Of a DNA stretch of 6,451 nt, positions 1 through 6,239 are shown in pieces (within the stretch, counting starts at the first letter, position 1; each line of letters begins with the position of its first letter). The notes below the pieces were generated by a model. It was not told where the DNA came from and did no database searches. It was given only the letters and a program-made list of their open reading frames with translations. Source of the stretch: Acidovorax sp. (lineage in GTDB: Bacteria > Pseudomonadota > Gammaproteobacteria > Burkholderiales > Burkholderiaceae_C); contig JASLFM010000206.1 in assembly GCA_030150585.1 (NCBI GenBank), forward strand, positions 1-6,451, written 5' to 3'. A program made the translations under genes and the position numbers.

Positions 1-269
1 ACGTCCTGCTTGCTGGTGAGCAGGTTTTCGCCGTCGAGCATGATCTGGCCTTCAGCGCGCTGCTCGGGATACAGCTCGAACATGCGGTTGAAGGTGCGCA
101 GCAGCGTGGACTTGCCGCAGCCCGAGGGGCCGATGAAGGCCGTGACTTTCTTCTCGGGAATATCGAGGTTGATGCCCTTGAGGGCGTGGAACTTGCCGTA
201 ATAGAAATTCAGGTCACGCACCGTGATCTTGGAATTTTGGGACAGCATGGCGGTGTTGGCGGAAGACAT
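1..269 (-). CDS. pstB: Phosphate ABC transporter ATP-binding protein PstB (N-terminal part, cut by window edge)
   Basis: This is the cytoplasmic ATPase of the PstSCAB phosphate importer; it hydrolyses ATP to drive phosphate through PstC/PstA. Only the first 89 codons lie in the window; the family is about 255-260 residues, so the Q-loop, ABC signature, Walker B and H-loop are outside. Visible are the PstB-typical stretch NFYYGKFHALK (residues 21-31), the Walker A motif GPSGCGKST (47-55) and the FELYPEQRAEG segment (64-74), all very close to E. coli PstB. The first ATG was chosen because a purine-rich AAGAAGAAAG lies just upstream; a second in-frame ATG (residue 8) has no ribosome binding site. 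The gene starts 13 bases after the pstA stop, so it is translated from the same transcript. phoU often follows pstB but cannot be seen here. Confidence 0.97.
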   Translation of the reverse strand, partial: MSSANTAMLSQNSKITVRDLNFYYGKFHALKGINLDIPEKKVTAFIGPSGCGKSTLLRTFNRMFELYPEQRAEGQIMLDGENLLTSKQD

Positions 270-282
270 GGGAGCTTTCTTC

Positions 283-1167
283 TTACTTTTGGCGCGTAAG
301 CACGCGCGCCAGGATGTTGAGGCCCAGCACGGCCACGGTGATCAGGAATACGCCGGCCCAGGCCAGTCGCTGCCAGTTCTCGTAGGGGCTCATGGCGAAC
401 TTGAAGATGGTCACAGGCAGGCTGGCCATGGGCTTGGAGAGGTCCGCGTTCCAGAACTGATTGTTGAGGGCCGTGAACAGCAGCGGCGCGGTTTCGCCCG
501 CGATGCGCGCCACAGCCAGCAGCACGCCCGTGATGACGCCCGCGCGCGCAGCGCGCAACGTGACCATGGTGATGACCTTCCACTTGGGCGTGCCCAGCGC
601 GTAGGCCGCTTCGCGCAGGCCGGAAGGCACCAGGGCCAGCATGTTCTCGGTGGTACGGATCACCACGGGGATGACGATCAGCGCCAGGGCCACCACGCCC
701 GCGAGGCCCGAGAAGCTGCGCATGCGCACCACCACCACGCCATAGACGAACAGGCCGATCACGATGCTGGGTGCGGACAGCAGAATGTCGTTGACGAAGC
801 GGGTGCTGGAAGCCAGCCAGCCGCGCTTGTCGTACTCGGCCAGGTACACGCCGGCCATCACGCCGATGGGTGTGCCGACGAAGGTGGCCAGCAGCACCAT
901 CACCAGCGAGCCCCAGAGAGCATTGGCGATGCCGCCCTCTTCGTTGGGCGGAGGCGTCATCTCGGCGAACAGCGACAAGGAAAGGCCGGAGAGCCCCAGG
1001 CGCAGCGTCTCCCAGAGAATCCAGATCAACCAGAACACGCCAAAGGCCATGGCAGCGAGCGACAGGGTCAAGGCCACCTGGTTCAGGCGCTTGCGCTGGC
1101 CGTACTTGGCCGCGCGCAGTTGGGCGGCCTCTGCGGCCTGGATCAGCGATTCGGACGTACTCGTCAT
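283..1167 (-). CDS. pstA: Phosphate ABC transporter permease PstA
   Basis: This inner-membrane permease forms the phosphate channel together with PstC. It has 294 residues, close to E. coli PstA (296). About six hydrophobic segments are visible, near residues 32-54, 84-108, 133-148, 153-173, 209-229 and 268-290. The cytoplasmic EAA loop that docks on PstB reads EAAYALGTPKWKVI (187-200), and the conserved ARIAGETAPLLFTA stretch follows at 220-233. The reading frame stays open far upstream through pstC, but the start is set by the ATG that overlaps the pstC stop (ATGA, 4-base overlap). A strong Shine-Dalgarno AGAAGGAG (1175-1182) sits 7 bases before it. The overlap implies translational coupling, as expected for equal amounts of the two permease subunits. 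Confidence 0.97.
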   Translation of the reverse strand: MTSTSESLIQAAEAAQLRAAKYGQRKRLNQVALTLSLAAMAFGVFWLIWILWETLRLGLSGLSLSLFAEMTPPPNEEGGIANALWGSLVMVLLATFVGTPIGVMAGVYLAEYDKRGWLASSTRFVNDILLSAPSIVIGLFVYGVVVVRMRSFSGLAGVVALALIVIPVVIRTTENMLALVPSGLREAAYALGTPKWKVITMVTLRAARAGVITGVLLAVARIAGETAPLLFTALNNQFWNADLSKPMASLPVTIFKFAMSPYENWQRLAWAGVFLITVAVLGLNILARVLTRQK

Positions 1168-2189
1168 GAGCGTGCTCCTTCTGCGCGTTGCAGGCGATTC
1201 AGCATCAGCTTGGAACACGCCAGCACGATGAAGGTGATGAAGAACAGTGCCAGGCCCAGGTAGATCAGCGATGCCTGGTGCAGGCCCTCGCCCGCCTCGG
1301 CGAATTCGTTGGCCAGCGCCGAGGTGATGCTGTTGGCGGCCTCGAAGATGGAGAGCGAGTTGAGCTGGTTCATGTTGCCGATCACGAACGTGACAGCCAT
1401 GGTCTCGCCCAGCGCCCGGCCCAGGCCAAGCATGATGCCGCCGAAGACGCCGGTCTTGGTGAAGGGCAGCACCACCTTCCACATGACTTCCCAAGTGGTT
1501 GCACCCAGGCCGTAGGCCGACTCCTTGAGCATGGGCGGCGTGACCTCGAACACGTCGCGCATCACCGAGGAGATGAAGGGGATGATCATGATCGCCAGGA
1601 TCAGCCCGGCCGAGAAAATACCGATGCCCACCGGCGGGCCCGAGAAGAACGCGCCCAGGTAAGGCACGTTGCCGAACAGCGACTGCAGCGGCTGCTGCAC
1701 GTAGGCGGCCAGCAGCGGGCCGAACACCATCAGGCCCCACATGCCGTAGACGATGGAGGGCACGGCAGCCAGCAGCTCGATGGCCGTGCCCAGAGGACGC
1801 TTGAGCCAGGTGGGCGAGAGTTCGGTCAGGAACAGCGCGATGCCGAAGCTCACCGGTACGGCAATCACCAGCGCGATCAGCGAGGTGGCCAGCGTGCCGT
1901 ACACCATCACCAGGCCGCCATAGCGGTTCTGCACCGGATCCCACTCGCTGGAGACGAAGAAGCCCAGGCCGTATGCATGGATGGCCGGCCAGGCACCGAT
2001 GAGCAGCGACGCCATGATGGCCAGCAGCAGACCCAGCGTCAGCAGCGCGGCCCCACGCGCGAGCAGCGCGAAAATCCGGTCGGCCATGGTGTTGGAGAGC
2101 AGGGGCCGGCGCGAGGGCGGCTGCGCTTGCGTGGCCCGAGCCCCGGAGCCCGCCGCAGCAGAGGATGGAATGGGCAAGGTGCTTGACAC
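1164..2189 (-). CDS. pstC: Phosphate ABC transporter permease PstC
   Basis: PstC is the second inner-membrane permease of the phosphate importer, here 341 residues against 319 in E. coli. Characteristic stretches include VPVSFGIALFLTEL (111-124), AAVPSIVYGMWGL (141-153), the EAA-like loop KESAYGLGATTWEV (222-235) and GLGRALGETMAVTF (255-268). Six membrane segments are likely, near 44-65, 97-119, 138-160, 185-207, 245-270 and 305-327. The start is GTG with only a weak upstream GGAA. It gives an N-terminal tail about 20 residues longer than in E. coli, rich in Ser, Ala and Pro. The only internal ATG (residue 35) has no ribosome binding site and would leave almost nothing ahead of the first helix, so GTG is preferred but not certain. 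The gene follows pstS after a terminator-like hairpin. Confidence 0.96.
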   Translation of the reverse strand: MSSTLPIPSSAAAGSGARATQAQPPSRRPLLSNTMADRIFALLARGAALLTLGLLLAIMASLLIGAWPAIHAYGLGFFVSSEWDPVQNRYGGLVMVYGTLATSLIALVIAVPVSFGIALFLTELSPTWLKRPLGTAIELLAAVPSIVYGMWGLMVFGPLLAAYVQQPLQSLFGNVPYLGAFFSGPPVGIGIFSAGLILAIMIIPFISSVMRDVFEVTPPMLKESAYGLGATTWEVMWKVVLPFTKTGVFGGIMLGLGRALGETMAVTFVIGNMNQLNSLSIFEAANSITSALANEFAEAGEGLHQASLIYLGLALFFITFIVLACSKLMLNRLQRAEGARS

Positions 2190-2212
2190 TTCGTCTGGTG
2201 TTCCGTTGGTTG

Positions 2213-2246
2213 AAAAAAGGCCGCCGGGCGGAGCGCTTCGGCGGCC
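2213..2246 (-). terminator. Terminator-like hairpin between pstS and pstC (probable attenuator)
   Basis: On the minus strand an 8-bp perfect stem, GGCCGCCG paired with CGGCGGCC, encloses a 12-base loop and is followed at once by six T residues. This is the form of a Rho-independent terminator. It lies 13 bases after the pstS stop and 23 bases before the pstC start. Since pstC, pstA and pstB need the pstS promoter unless they have their own, the likely role is partial termination. That would make much more PstS than membrane components, a known pattern in binding-protein operons. No separate promoter is evident in the few bases between the T-run and pstC. Confidence 0.8.
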
Positions 2247-2259
2247 TGCTGGGCGATGC

Positions 2260-3300
2260 TTACTTCACCGCCACCGGCTTGCCGGCGCTGTCCTTGATGT
2301 CGCCCCAGGCCTTGTAGATGAGGCCCTTCACGCTGTCGGGCATGGGCACGTAGTCCAGGTCGTCAGCGGTCTTGTCGCCGTTCTTGTAGGCCCATTCGAA
2401 GAACTTGAGCACTGTGGCAGCGTTGGCGGGCTTTTCCTGGGTTTTGTGCATCAGGATGTAGGTGGCCGTGGTGATGGGCCAGGAGGCATCGCCGGGCTTG
2501 TTATTCAGCACCTGGTAGAACGACTTGGCCCAGTCGGCGCCAGCGGCGGCGGCCTTGAAGTTGTCATCGCCAGGGCTGACGAACTTGCCAGCAGCGTTCT
2601 GCATCAGCACGTAGGTCATCTTGTTCTGCTTGACGTAGGCATACTCCACGTAGCCGATAGAGTTGGGCAGGCGGCCCACGAAGGCGGCCACGCCCTCATT
2701 GCCCTTGCCGCCCGCGCCCGTGGGCCAGTTCACGGCCGTGCCTTCGCCCACCTTGGCCTTCCACTCGGGGTTGACCTGGCTCAGGTAGTTGGTGAAGGCG
2801 TTGGTGGTGCCGGAGCCGTCGGCGCGGCGCACCGGGGCGATGGCGGCGTCGGGCAGCTTCAGGCCGGGGTTCAGCGCGGCGATGGCAGGGTCGTTCCACT
2901 TGGTGATCTTGCCCAGGTAGATGTCGCCCAGCACGGCGCCGGAGAGCTTGAGTTCGCCCGGCTTGATACCCGGGATGTTCACCACGGGAATCACGCCGCC
3001 CACCACGGTGGGGAACTGCACCAGGCCTTTCTTGGCCAGTTCTTCATCGGTCAACGGCGCGTCGGAGGCGCCGAAGTCCACGGTCTTGGCGTCGATCTGC
3101 TTGATGCCGGCGCTGGACCCTACCGACTGGTAGTTGATCTTCACACCCGTGGCCTTGTTGTAGTCGGCGGCCCACTTGGAATACAGGGGAGCCGGGAAGC
3201 TGGCGCCAGCACCGGTGGCTTCCTGCTGCGCCCAGGCACCCGACAGCGCGCCTGCGGACAGCACACCAGACACCAGCACTCGAATCACGGACAGTTTCAT
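2260..3300 (-). CDS. pstS: Periplasmic phosphate-binding protein PstS
   Basis: PstS captures inorganic phosphate in the periplasm and hands it to PstC/PstA. The 346-residue precursor has a Sec signal peptide (1-24, cleavage after AWA) and a 322-residue mature form, nearly the E. coli size of 321. With a constant offset of 24, the E. coli phosphate ligands align with S34 and F35 (in GAGASFPAP), S62 (GSSAG), D80 (DFGASDAPL), and R159, S163, G164 and T165 (RRADGSGTT). The only substitution is Thr to Ser at the first position, so a complete binding pocket is present. The frame is open upstream, but the ATG at 3300 is the start because AAGAGG (3308-3313) lies 7 bases before it and the signal peptide begins there. 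Expression is expected to be PhoB-driven from the upstream Pho box. Confidence 0.98.
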   Translation of the reverse strand: MKLSVIRVLVSGVLSAGALSGAWAQQEATGAGASFPAPLYSKWAADYNKATGVKINYQSVGSSAGIKQIDAKTVDFGASDAPLTDEELAKKGLVQFPTVVGGVIPVVNIPGIKPGELKLSGAVLGDIYLGKITKWNDPAIAALNPGLKLPDAAIAPVRRADGSGTTNAFTNYLSQVNPEWKAKVGEGTAVNWPTGAGGKGNEGVAAFVGRLPNSIGYVEYAYVKQNKMTYVLMQNAAGKFVSPGDDNFKAAAAGADWAKSFYQVLNNKPGDASWPITTATYILMHKTQEKPANAATVLKFFEWAYKNGDKTADDLDYVPMPDSVKGLIYKAWGDIKDSAGKPVAVK

Positions 3301-3341
3301 GGAGAGACCTCTTGGGTTGAGAAAGCGAAAACGCTGAGGAG

Positions 3342-3347
3342 ACTCTA
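3342..3347 (-). promoter_or_regulatory. Probable -10 element of the pstS promoter
   Basis: The minus strand reads TAGAGT, matching TATAAT at four of six positions, and starts exactly 10 bases after the end of the Pho box. In PhoB-dependent promoters the Pho box replaces the -35 element and the -10 lies about this far downstream. Transcription would start near 3335 and give a leader of roughly 35 bases containing the pstS ribosome binding site. The assignment rests on spacing more than on the hexamer. Confidence 0.5.
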
Positions 3348-3357
3348 GGAGCACTTC

Positions 3358-3375
3358 ATGACATTTGCGTGACAG
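3358..3375 (-). promoter_or_regulatory. Pho box (PhoB binding site) upstream of pstS
   Basis: Read on the minus strand, two 7-mers, CTGTCAC and ATGTCAT, are separated by the 4-base linker GCAA, giving the 11-bp period of a Pho box. Each 7-mer matches the consensus CTGTCAT at six of seven positions. The site points toward pstS and ends 57 bases before its start codon. Phosphorylated PhoB would bind it as a head-to-tail dimer and recruit sigma-70 polymerase when phosphate is scarce. The phoB gene itself is not in the window. Confidence 0.85.
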
Positions 3376-3422
3376 CACCGTCATTGTCACAAAAATGACT
3401 TTTACCCACAGAGGCCGCCTGG

Positions 3423-3440
3423 GTGTCACACAGCCGTCAC
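3423..3440 (+). promoter_or_regulatory. Possible second Pho box facing the divergent binding-protein gene
   Basis: On the plus strand GTGTCAC and CCGTCAC are separated by the 4-base linker ACAG, again an exact 11-bp period. Each 7-mer matches CTGTCAT at five of seven positions, weaker than the pstS site, and the linker is less AT-rich. It ends 48 bases before the ATG of the divergent gene. A poor -10 candidate, TAGCCT (3451-3456), begins exactly 10 bases after the site, the same geometry as on the pstS side. This is an inference from spacing and core bases; a chance match in GC-rich DNA is possible. Confidence 0.4.
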
Positions 3441-3488
3441 GCCCCGCCCCTAGCCTCCGGCCACCGGTTTCCACCTGAACTACCGACC

Positions 3489-4637
3489 ATGCCGCTACCT
3501 ACCGTGCACCGCCGCCGCTGGCTGCAGTTTTGCGCCGCCGCCAGCTTGGCGCCAGGGGCCCGCGCCTTCGCCCAGCCCGCTTCGGCCGAGCGGCCCGTCG
3601 CCATCGCGCAGATCGCCGATATGTCCGGCAGCCAGCAGGACGTAAGCCGCGACTTCCTCGTTGGCTCGCGTGCCGCCTGGCAAGACCTGAACGCCAAAGG
3701 CGGCATCAAGGGGCGCCCCGTGCAACACCTCACGTTCGAGGTCAACGGCACGGGCCCGGGCCTGCAGACGGCCTGGCAGAGCGTGCTCGCCAACACGGCC
3801 TGCGTGGCGCTCTCGGGCAGCGTGGGCGACGGCGCCTCGGCCGCGCTGGCCGCGCTGCAGGAAGCCGCTGCGCCCGCCCAGCCGATTGCGCAGGTTGCCC
3901 CCTGGCTGCACAGCCAGGACGCCGCCACGACGGGCGACACGCTGTTCGAGATATTCCCCGACTACCAGGCCCAAATCGCCCACGCGCTCAAGACCCTGGC
4001 CGTGATGGGCGTGCAGGAACTCGGTGTGGTCTTCGCCTCGGCCGCCGTACGCCAGCAGTCCCAGGCGCGGGTCCAGCAGGCGGCGCAGGCACTCGGGCTG
4101 CGCACGCAGCACCTGCCTCTGCCCGGCGCCGCCGGAGCCTCCGCGGCCAGCCTGGCCACGCCCGCCCAGGCCATCGTGCTGTTCGTGGGCGGCACGCCCG
4201 AACTGCATGACTTCGTGCGCAAGCTCGTGCTGCAGCCGGGCCGCCAGTGCTATGTGGTGGCGCTGGCCGACGTGAACCTGCAGGTGCTGGCCCAGATGGG
4301 CGGCGCGGTGCGCAACGTCTCGGTGATCGCGACCCAGGCCGTGCCCATGGTGACGGCCGGCACCCCCATCGTGCGTGCCTACCGCGAAGCCCTGGCACGT
4401 CTGTACGACGAACCGCCCTCGCCCCAGGGCCTGGCGGGCTTCATCGCCGCGCGCTATACGGCCGAGGTATTGCAAGGCATCAGCGGGCCACTGACCCGCG
4501 CCTCCGTGCTCGCGGCCTTTCGGCGCCGCCAGGACATGAATCTGGGGGGCTTTTCGGTTGCCTTCCAGGGCCGCAAGCGCGCGAACGCCTACGTCACCCA
4601 GAGCATGCTCACTTCCGATGGTCGCATTGTCGGTTGA
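3489..4637 (+). CDS. Tat-exported ABC-type substrate-binding protein, LivJ/Peripla_BP_6-like, ligand unknown
   Basis: This 382-residue protein resembles periplasmic binding proteins of the branched-chain amino acid/amide type (Leu/Ile/Val-binding fold). A twin-arginine signal, HRRRWLQF (7-14), a hydrophobic stretch and the cleavage site AFA|Q (after residue 28) indicate folded export. The start of lobe I shows the family pattern: IADMSGSQQ (42-50), then a helix and AKGGIKGRP (69-77). Later segments such as LFEIFPDYQAQIAHALKTL and LGVVFAS fit the inter-lobe and second-lobe strands. No permease or ATPase partner lies alongside. The gene is divergent from pstS and 70 bases ahead of ppx. The ATG was chosen because the signal peptide starts there, although no Shine-Dalgarno is visible; an upstream GTG at 3423 would lie inside the possible Pho box, and GTG 3504 is another candidate. 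The ligand cannot be deduced, and a sensory or accessory role is as possible as transport. Confidence 0.85.
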   Translation: MPLPTVHRRRWLQFCAAASLAPGARAFAQPASAERPVAIAQIADMSGSQQDVSRDFLVGSRAAWQDLNAKGGIKGRPVQHLTFEVNGTGPGLQTAWQSVLANTACVALSGSVGDGASAALAALQEAAAPAQPIAQVAPWLHSQDAATTGDTLFEIFPDYQAQIAHALKTLAVMGVQELGVVFASAAVRQQSQARVQQAAQALGLRTQHLPLPGAAGASAASLATPAQAIVLFVGGTPELHDFVRKLVLQPGRQCYVVALADVNLQVLAQMGGAVRNVSVIATQAVPMVTAGTPIVRAYREALARLYDEPPSPQGLAGFIAARYTAEVLQGISGPLTRASVLAAFRRRQDMNLGGFSVAFQGRKRANAYVTQSMLTSDGRIVG

Positions 4638-4662
4638 CCTGCCACGCCGCGCCCGGCCCAAG

Positions 4663-4671
4663 TGCTATGCT
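4663..4671 (+). promoter_or_regulatory. Possible extended -10 promoter for ppx
   Basis: The sequence TGCTATGCT contains an extended -10 (TG, one base, then TATGCT, four of six matches to TATAAT). It lies in the 70-base gap between the binding-protein gene and ppx. Transcription would begin near 4678 and leave a leader of about 30 bases. A TTGACC hexamer at 4634-4639 resembles a -35 but is 26 bases away, too far to pair with it. ppx may therefore have its own weak promoter as well as read-through from the gene upstream. Confidence 0.35.
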
Positions 4672-4707
4672 GCGCCGCACGAGAAAAAGCGCTTGGGGCG
4701 CACGACA

Positions 4708-6186
4708 ATGCACGACGGAACACTGCTCGCCGCTGTGGATCTCGGATCCAACAGCTTTCGCCTGGAAATCGGCCGCTTCGAGCACGGCCACATCCAGCGT
4801 GTGGAATACCTCAAAGAGACCGTCCGCCAAGGCAGCGGCCTTGATGAAGACCGCAACCTGAGCCTGGAGTCGATGCAGCGCGGCTGGGACTGCCTGGCCC
4901 GCTTCGCCGAGCGGCTGGCGGGCTTTCCGCGCTCCCAGGTGCGAGCAGTGGCCACGCAGACCCTGCGCGAGGCCCGCAACCGCGATGCCTTCCTCACGCG
5001 CGGCAACGAAATCCTCGGCTACCCCATTGACGTGGTGTCGGGCCCCGAGGAGGCGCGCCTGATCTACCAGGGCGTGGCACGGCTGCTGCCGCAGTCGGAC
5101 GAGCGGCGCCTGGTGGTGGACATCGGAGGCCGCTCCACCGAGCTGATCCTGGGTCAGCAATTCACGCCGCGCGCCGTGGCCTCTTTCCGCGTGGGCAGCG
5201 TGGCGTGGTCCACGCGCTACTTCCCCCAGGGCGCGCTGACGCCCGCAGCATTCCAGGCCGCCGAGATCGCCGCCAAGGCCGTGCTTGACGAGGCCCTCGG
5301 GGTCTACCAGCCCAGCACCTGGGACGTGGCCTACGGGTCCTCGGGCACCGCGGGCGCGGTGGGCGACATCCTCGCCGCCGCGGGCGGGCCGCCGGGCCTC
5401 ATCACGCGCACGGGGCTGGACTGGCTCTGCGAGAGGCTGATGCGCGCGCAGCATGCCGACCGCGTGCGGCTCGAGGGCCTCAAGGAAGACCGCCGCCCCG
5501 TGATCGGCGGCGGCGTGAGCGTGCTGCGCGCGGTATTCGACCTGCTGGGCATCGAGCGCATGCAGGTCGCCCAGGGCGCGCTGCGCCAGGGTGCGCTCTA
5601 CGACCTGCTGGACCGCGAATGGCCCGAGACCGACCTGCGCACCACCACGGTGGCAGGCCTGATGCAGCGCTTCGGTGTCGACGTCGTGCAGGCCCAGCGG
5701 GTATCGCGCGTGGCCTGCGCGCTGTTCGCCCAGGCCGCACCACCCGGCACGGAGCGGGCGGCACGCAAGCTCGACTGGGCCGCGCGGCTGCATGAGATCG
5801 GCAGCCGCATAGCGCACAGCGACTACCACCGGCACGGCGCCTACATCCTCGACAACACCGATGCGGCGGGCTTCTCGGTATCCGAGCTGCACCACCTCGG
5901 GCTGCTCGTGCTCGGGCACCGCGGCAAGGTGCGCAAGCTCGAAGTCGACTGGACCGACGCGCAGTTTGCCCTGCAATTGGCCTGCCTGCGCTTGTCCGTG
6001 GCACTGTGCCATGCGCGGCGCGACCCGGATATCGAGGGCATCACGCTGCAGCGCAAGGGCTCGCGGCTCCTGGTCAGCGCGCGCCCCGGCTGGGCTGCTG
6101 CCTACCCCCAGTCCGCCCACCTGCTGCGCGAGGAAAGCCTGGCCTGGCAGCGCACGCCGTGGGAAATCGAGGTCGAAATGCGCTGA
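4708..6186 (+). CDS. ppx: Exopolyphosphatase, Ppx/GppA family
   Basis: The enzyme removes terminal phosphates from inorganic polyphosphate in the cytoplasm; family members may also hydrolyse pppGpp. The 492 residues compare with 513 in E. coli Ppx and 494 in GppA. The actin-like N-terminal half shows nucleotide/phosphate-loop motifs DLGSNSFRL (11-19), DIGGRSTE (138-145) and YGSSGT (209-214). The PEEARLIY stretch holds E114 and E115, the region of the catalytic glutamate, and IGGG follows at 266-269. The motif usually written LREG reads LRQG here (292-295). The C-terminal helical domain carries LHEIG (H362, E363) and H370, H374 and H376 in HSDYHRHGAYIL, as in E. coli Ppx. The ATG at 4708 fits the family N-terminus MxxGTLLAAVDLGSNS; earlier in-frame ATGs would add unrelated sequence overlapping the previous gene. 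The ribosome binding site is weak (GGGG, 9 bases upstream). Its place beside pst suggests joint use of stored phosphate. I cannot fully separate Ppx from GppA, but Ppx is favoured. Confidence 0.93.
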   Translation: MHDGTLLAAVDLGSNSFRLEIGRFEHGHIQRVEYLKETVRQGSGLDEDRNLSLESMQRGWDCLARFAERLAGFPRSQVRAVATQTLREARNRDAFLTRGNEILGYPIDVVSGPEEARLIYQGVARLLPQSDERRLVVDIGGRSTELILGQQFTPRAVASFRVGSVAWSTRYFPQGALTPAAFQAAEIAAKAVLDEALGVYQPSTWDVAYGSSGTAGAVGDILAAAGGPPGLITRTGLDWLCERLMRAQHADRVRLEGLKEDRRPVIGGGVSVLRAVFDLLGIERMQVAQGALRQGALYDLLDREWPETDLRTTTVAGLMQRFGVDVVQAQRVSRVACALFAQAAPPGTERAARKLDWAARLHEIGSRIAHSDYHRHGAYILDNTDAAGFSVSELHHLGLLVLGHRGKVRKLEVDWTDAQFALQLACLRLSVALCHARRDPDIEGITLQRKGSRLLVSARPGWAAAYPQSAHLLREESLAWQRTPWEIEVEMR

Positions 6187-6191
6187 CGAAG

Positions 6192-6233
6192 AAATTAAAA
6201 CGGTATAAACTGTTTATACCGTTTTAATTTTTT
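6192..6233 (+). terminator. Perfect AT-rich palindrome plus T-run: ppx terminator and/or operator
   Basis: A perfect inverted repeat with 19-base arms (6192-6210 and 6212-6230) surrounds a single central T. As RNA it would fold into an 18-bp stem with a CTG triloop. Six T residues (6228-6233) close it on the plus strand, giving a Rho-independent terminator shape 5 bases after the ppx stop. Its AT-richness contrasts with the surrounding GC-rich DNA. It also ends only 6 bases before the next start codon and contains TATAAA (6204-6209) and its mirror TTTATA. It could therefore be a promoter or operator for the next gene rather than, or as well as, a terminator. Confidence 0.7.
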
Positions 6234-6239
6234 CATCCC

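Noticed and set aside
223..1263. 346-residue His/Gln-rich plus-strand open frame opposite pstA
   Set aside because: It is the antisense shadow of pstA and pstB in GC-rich DNA. The composition follows from the opposite strand and no domain is recognisable.
283..1944. 553-residue minus-strand open frame covering pstA and part of pstC
   Set aside because: Only the last 294 residues are PstA. The upstream part is an out-of-frame reading of pstC with Arg/His-rich, low-information sequence. The ATGA overlap and AGAAGGAG site fix the true start.
1981..3348. 455-residue plus-strand open frame opposite pstS
   Set aside because: It is antisense to pstS and the start of pstC and runs across the terminator hairpin and the pstS start. 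No family resemblance.
3384..3401. A third Pho box from the plus-strand TTGTCAC and the following ATGACTT
   Set aside because: The first 7-mer is good but the second does not contain the TGTCA core, so only a half-site is supported.
3495..4661. 388-residue minus-strand open frame opposite the binding-protein gene
   Set aside because: Gly/Ala/His/Arg-rich shadow; the plus-strand frame has a Tat signal and recognisable binding-protein segments.
4634..4671. TTGACC (-35) paired with TATGCT (-10) as a standard sigma-70 promoter
   Set aside because: The spacer is 26 bases instead of about 17, so only the extended -10 reading remains plausible.
4609..6120. 503-residue minus-strand open frame opposite ppx
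   Set aside because: It is as long as ppx but without recognisable motifs, whereas the plus strand carries every Ppx motif. Long antisense frames are expected at this GC content.
6192..6230. SOS/LexA box within the palindrome (it contains CTGT)
   Set aside because: LexA sites need CTGT and ACAG eight bases apart. Here the CTGT lies at the centre of the palindrome and its partner is CCGT, so the pattern fails.
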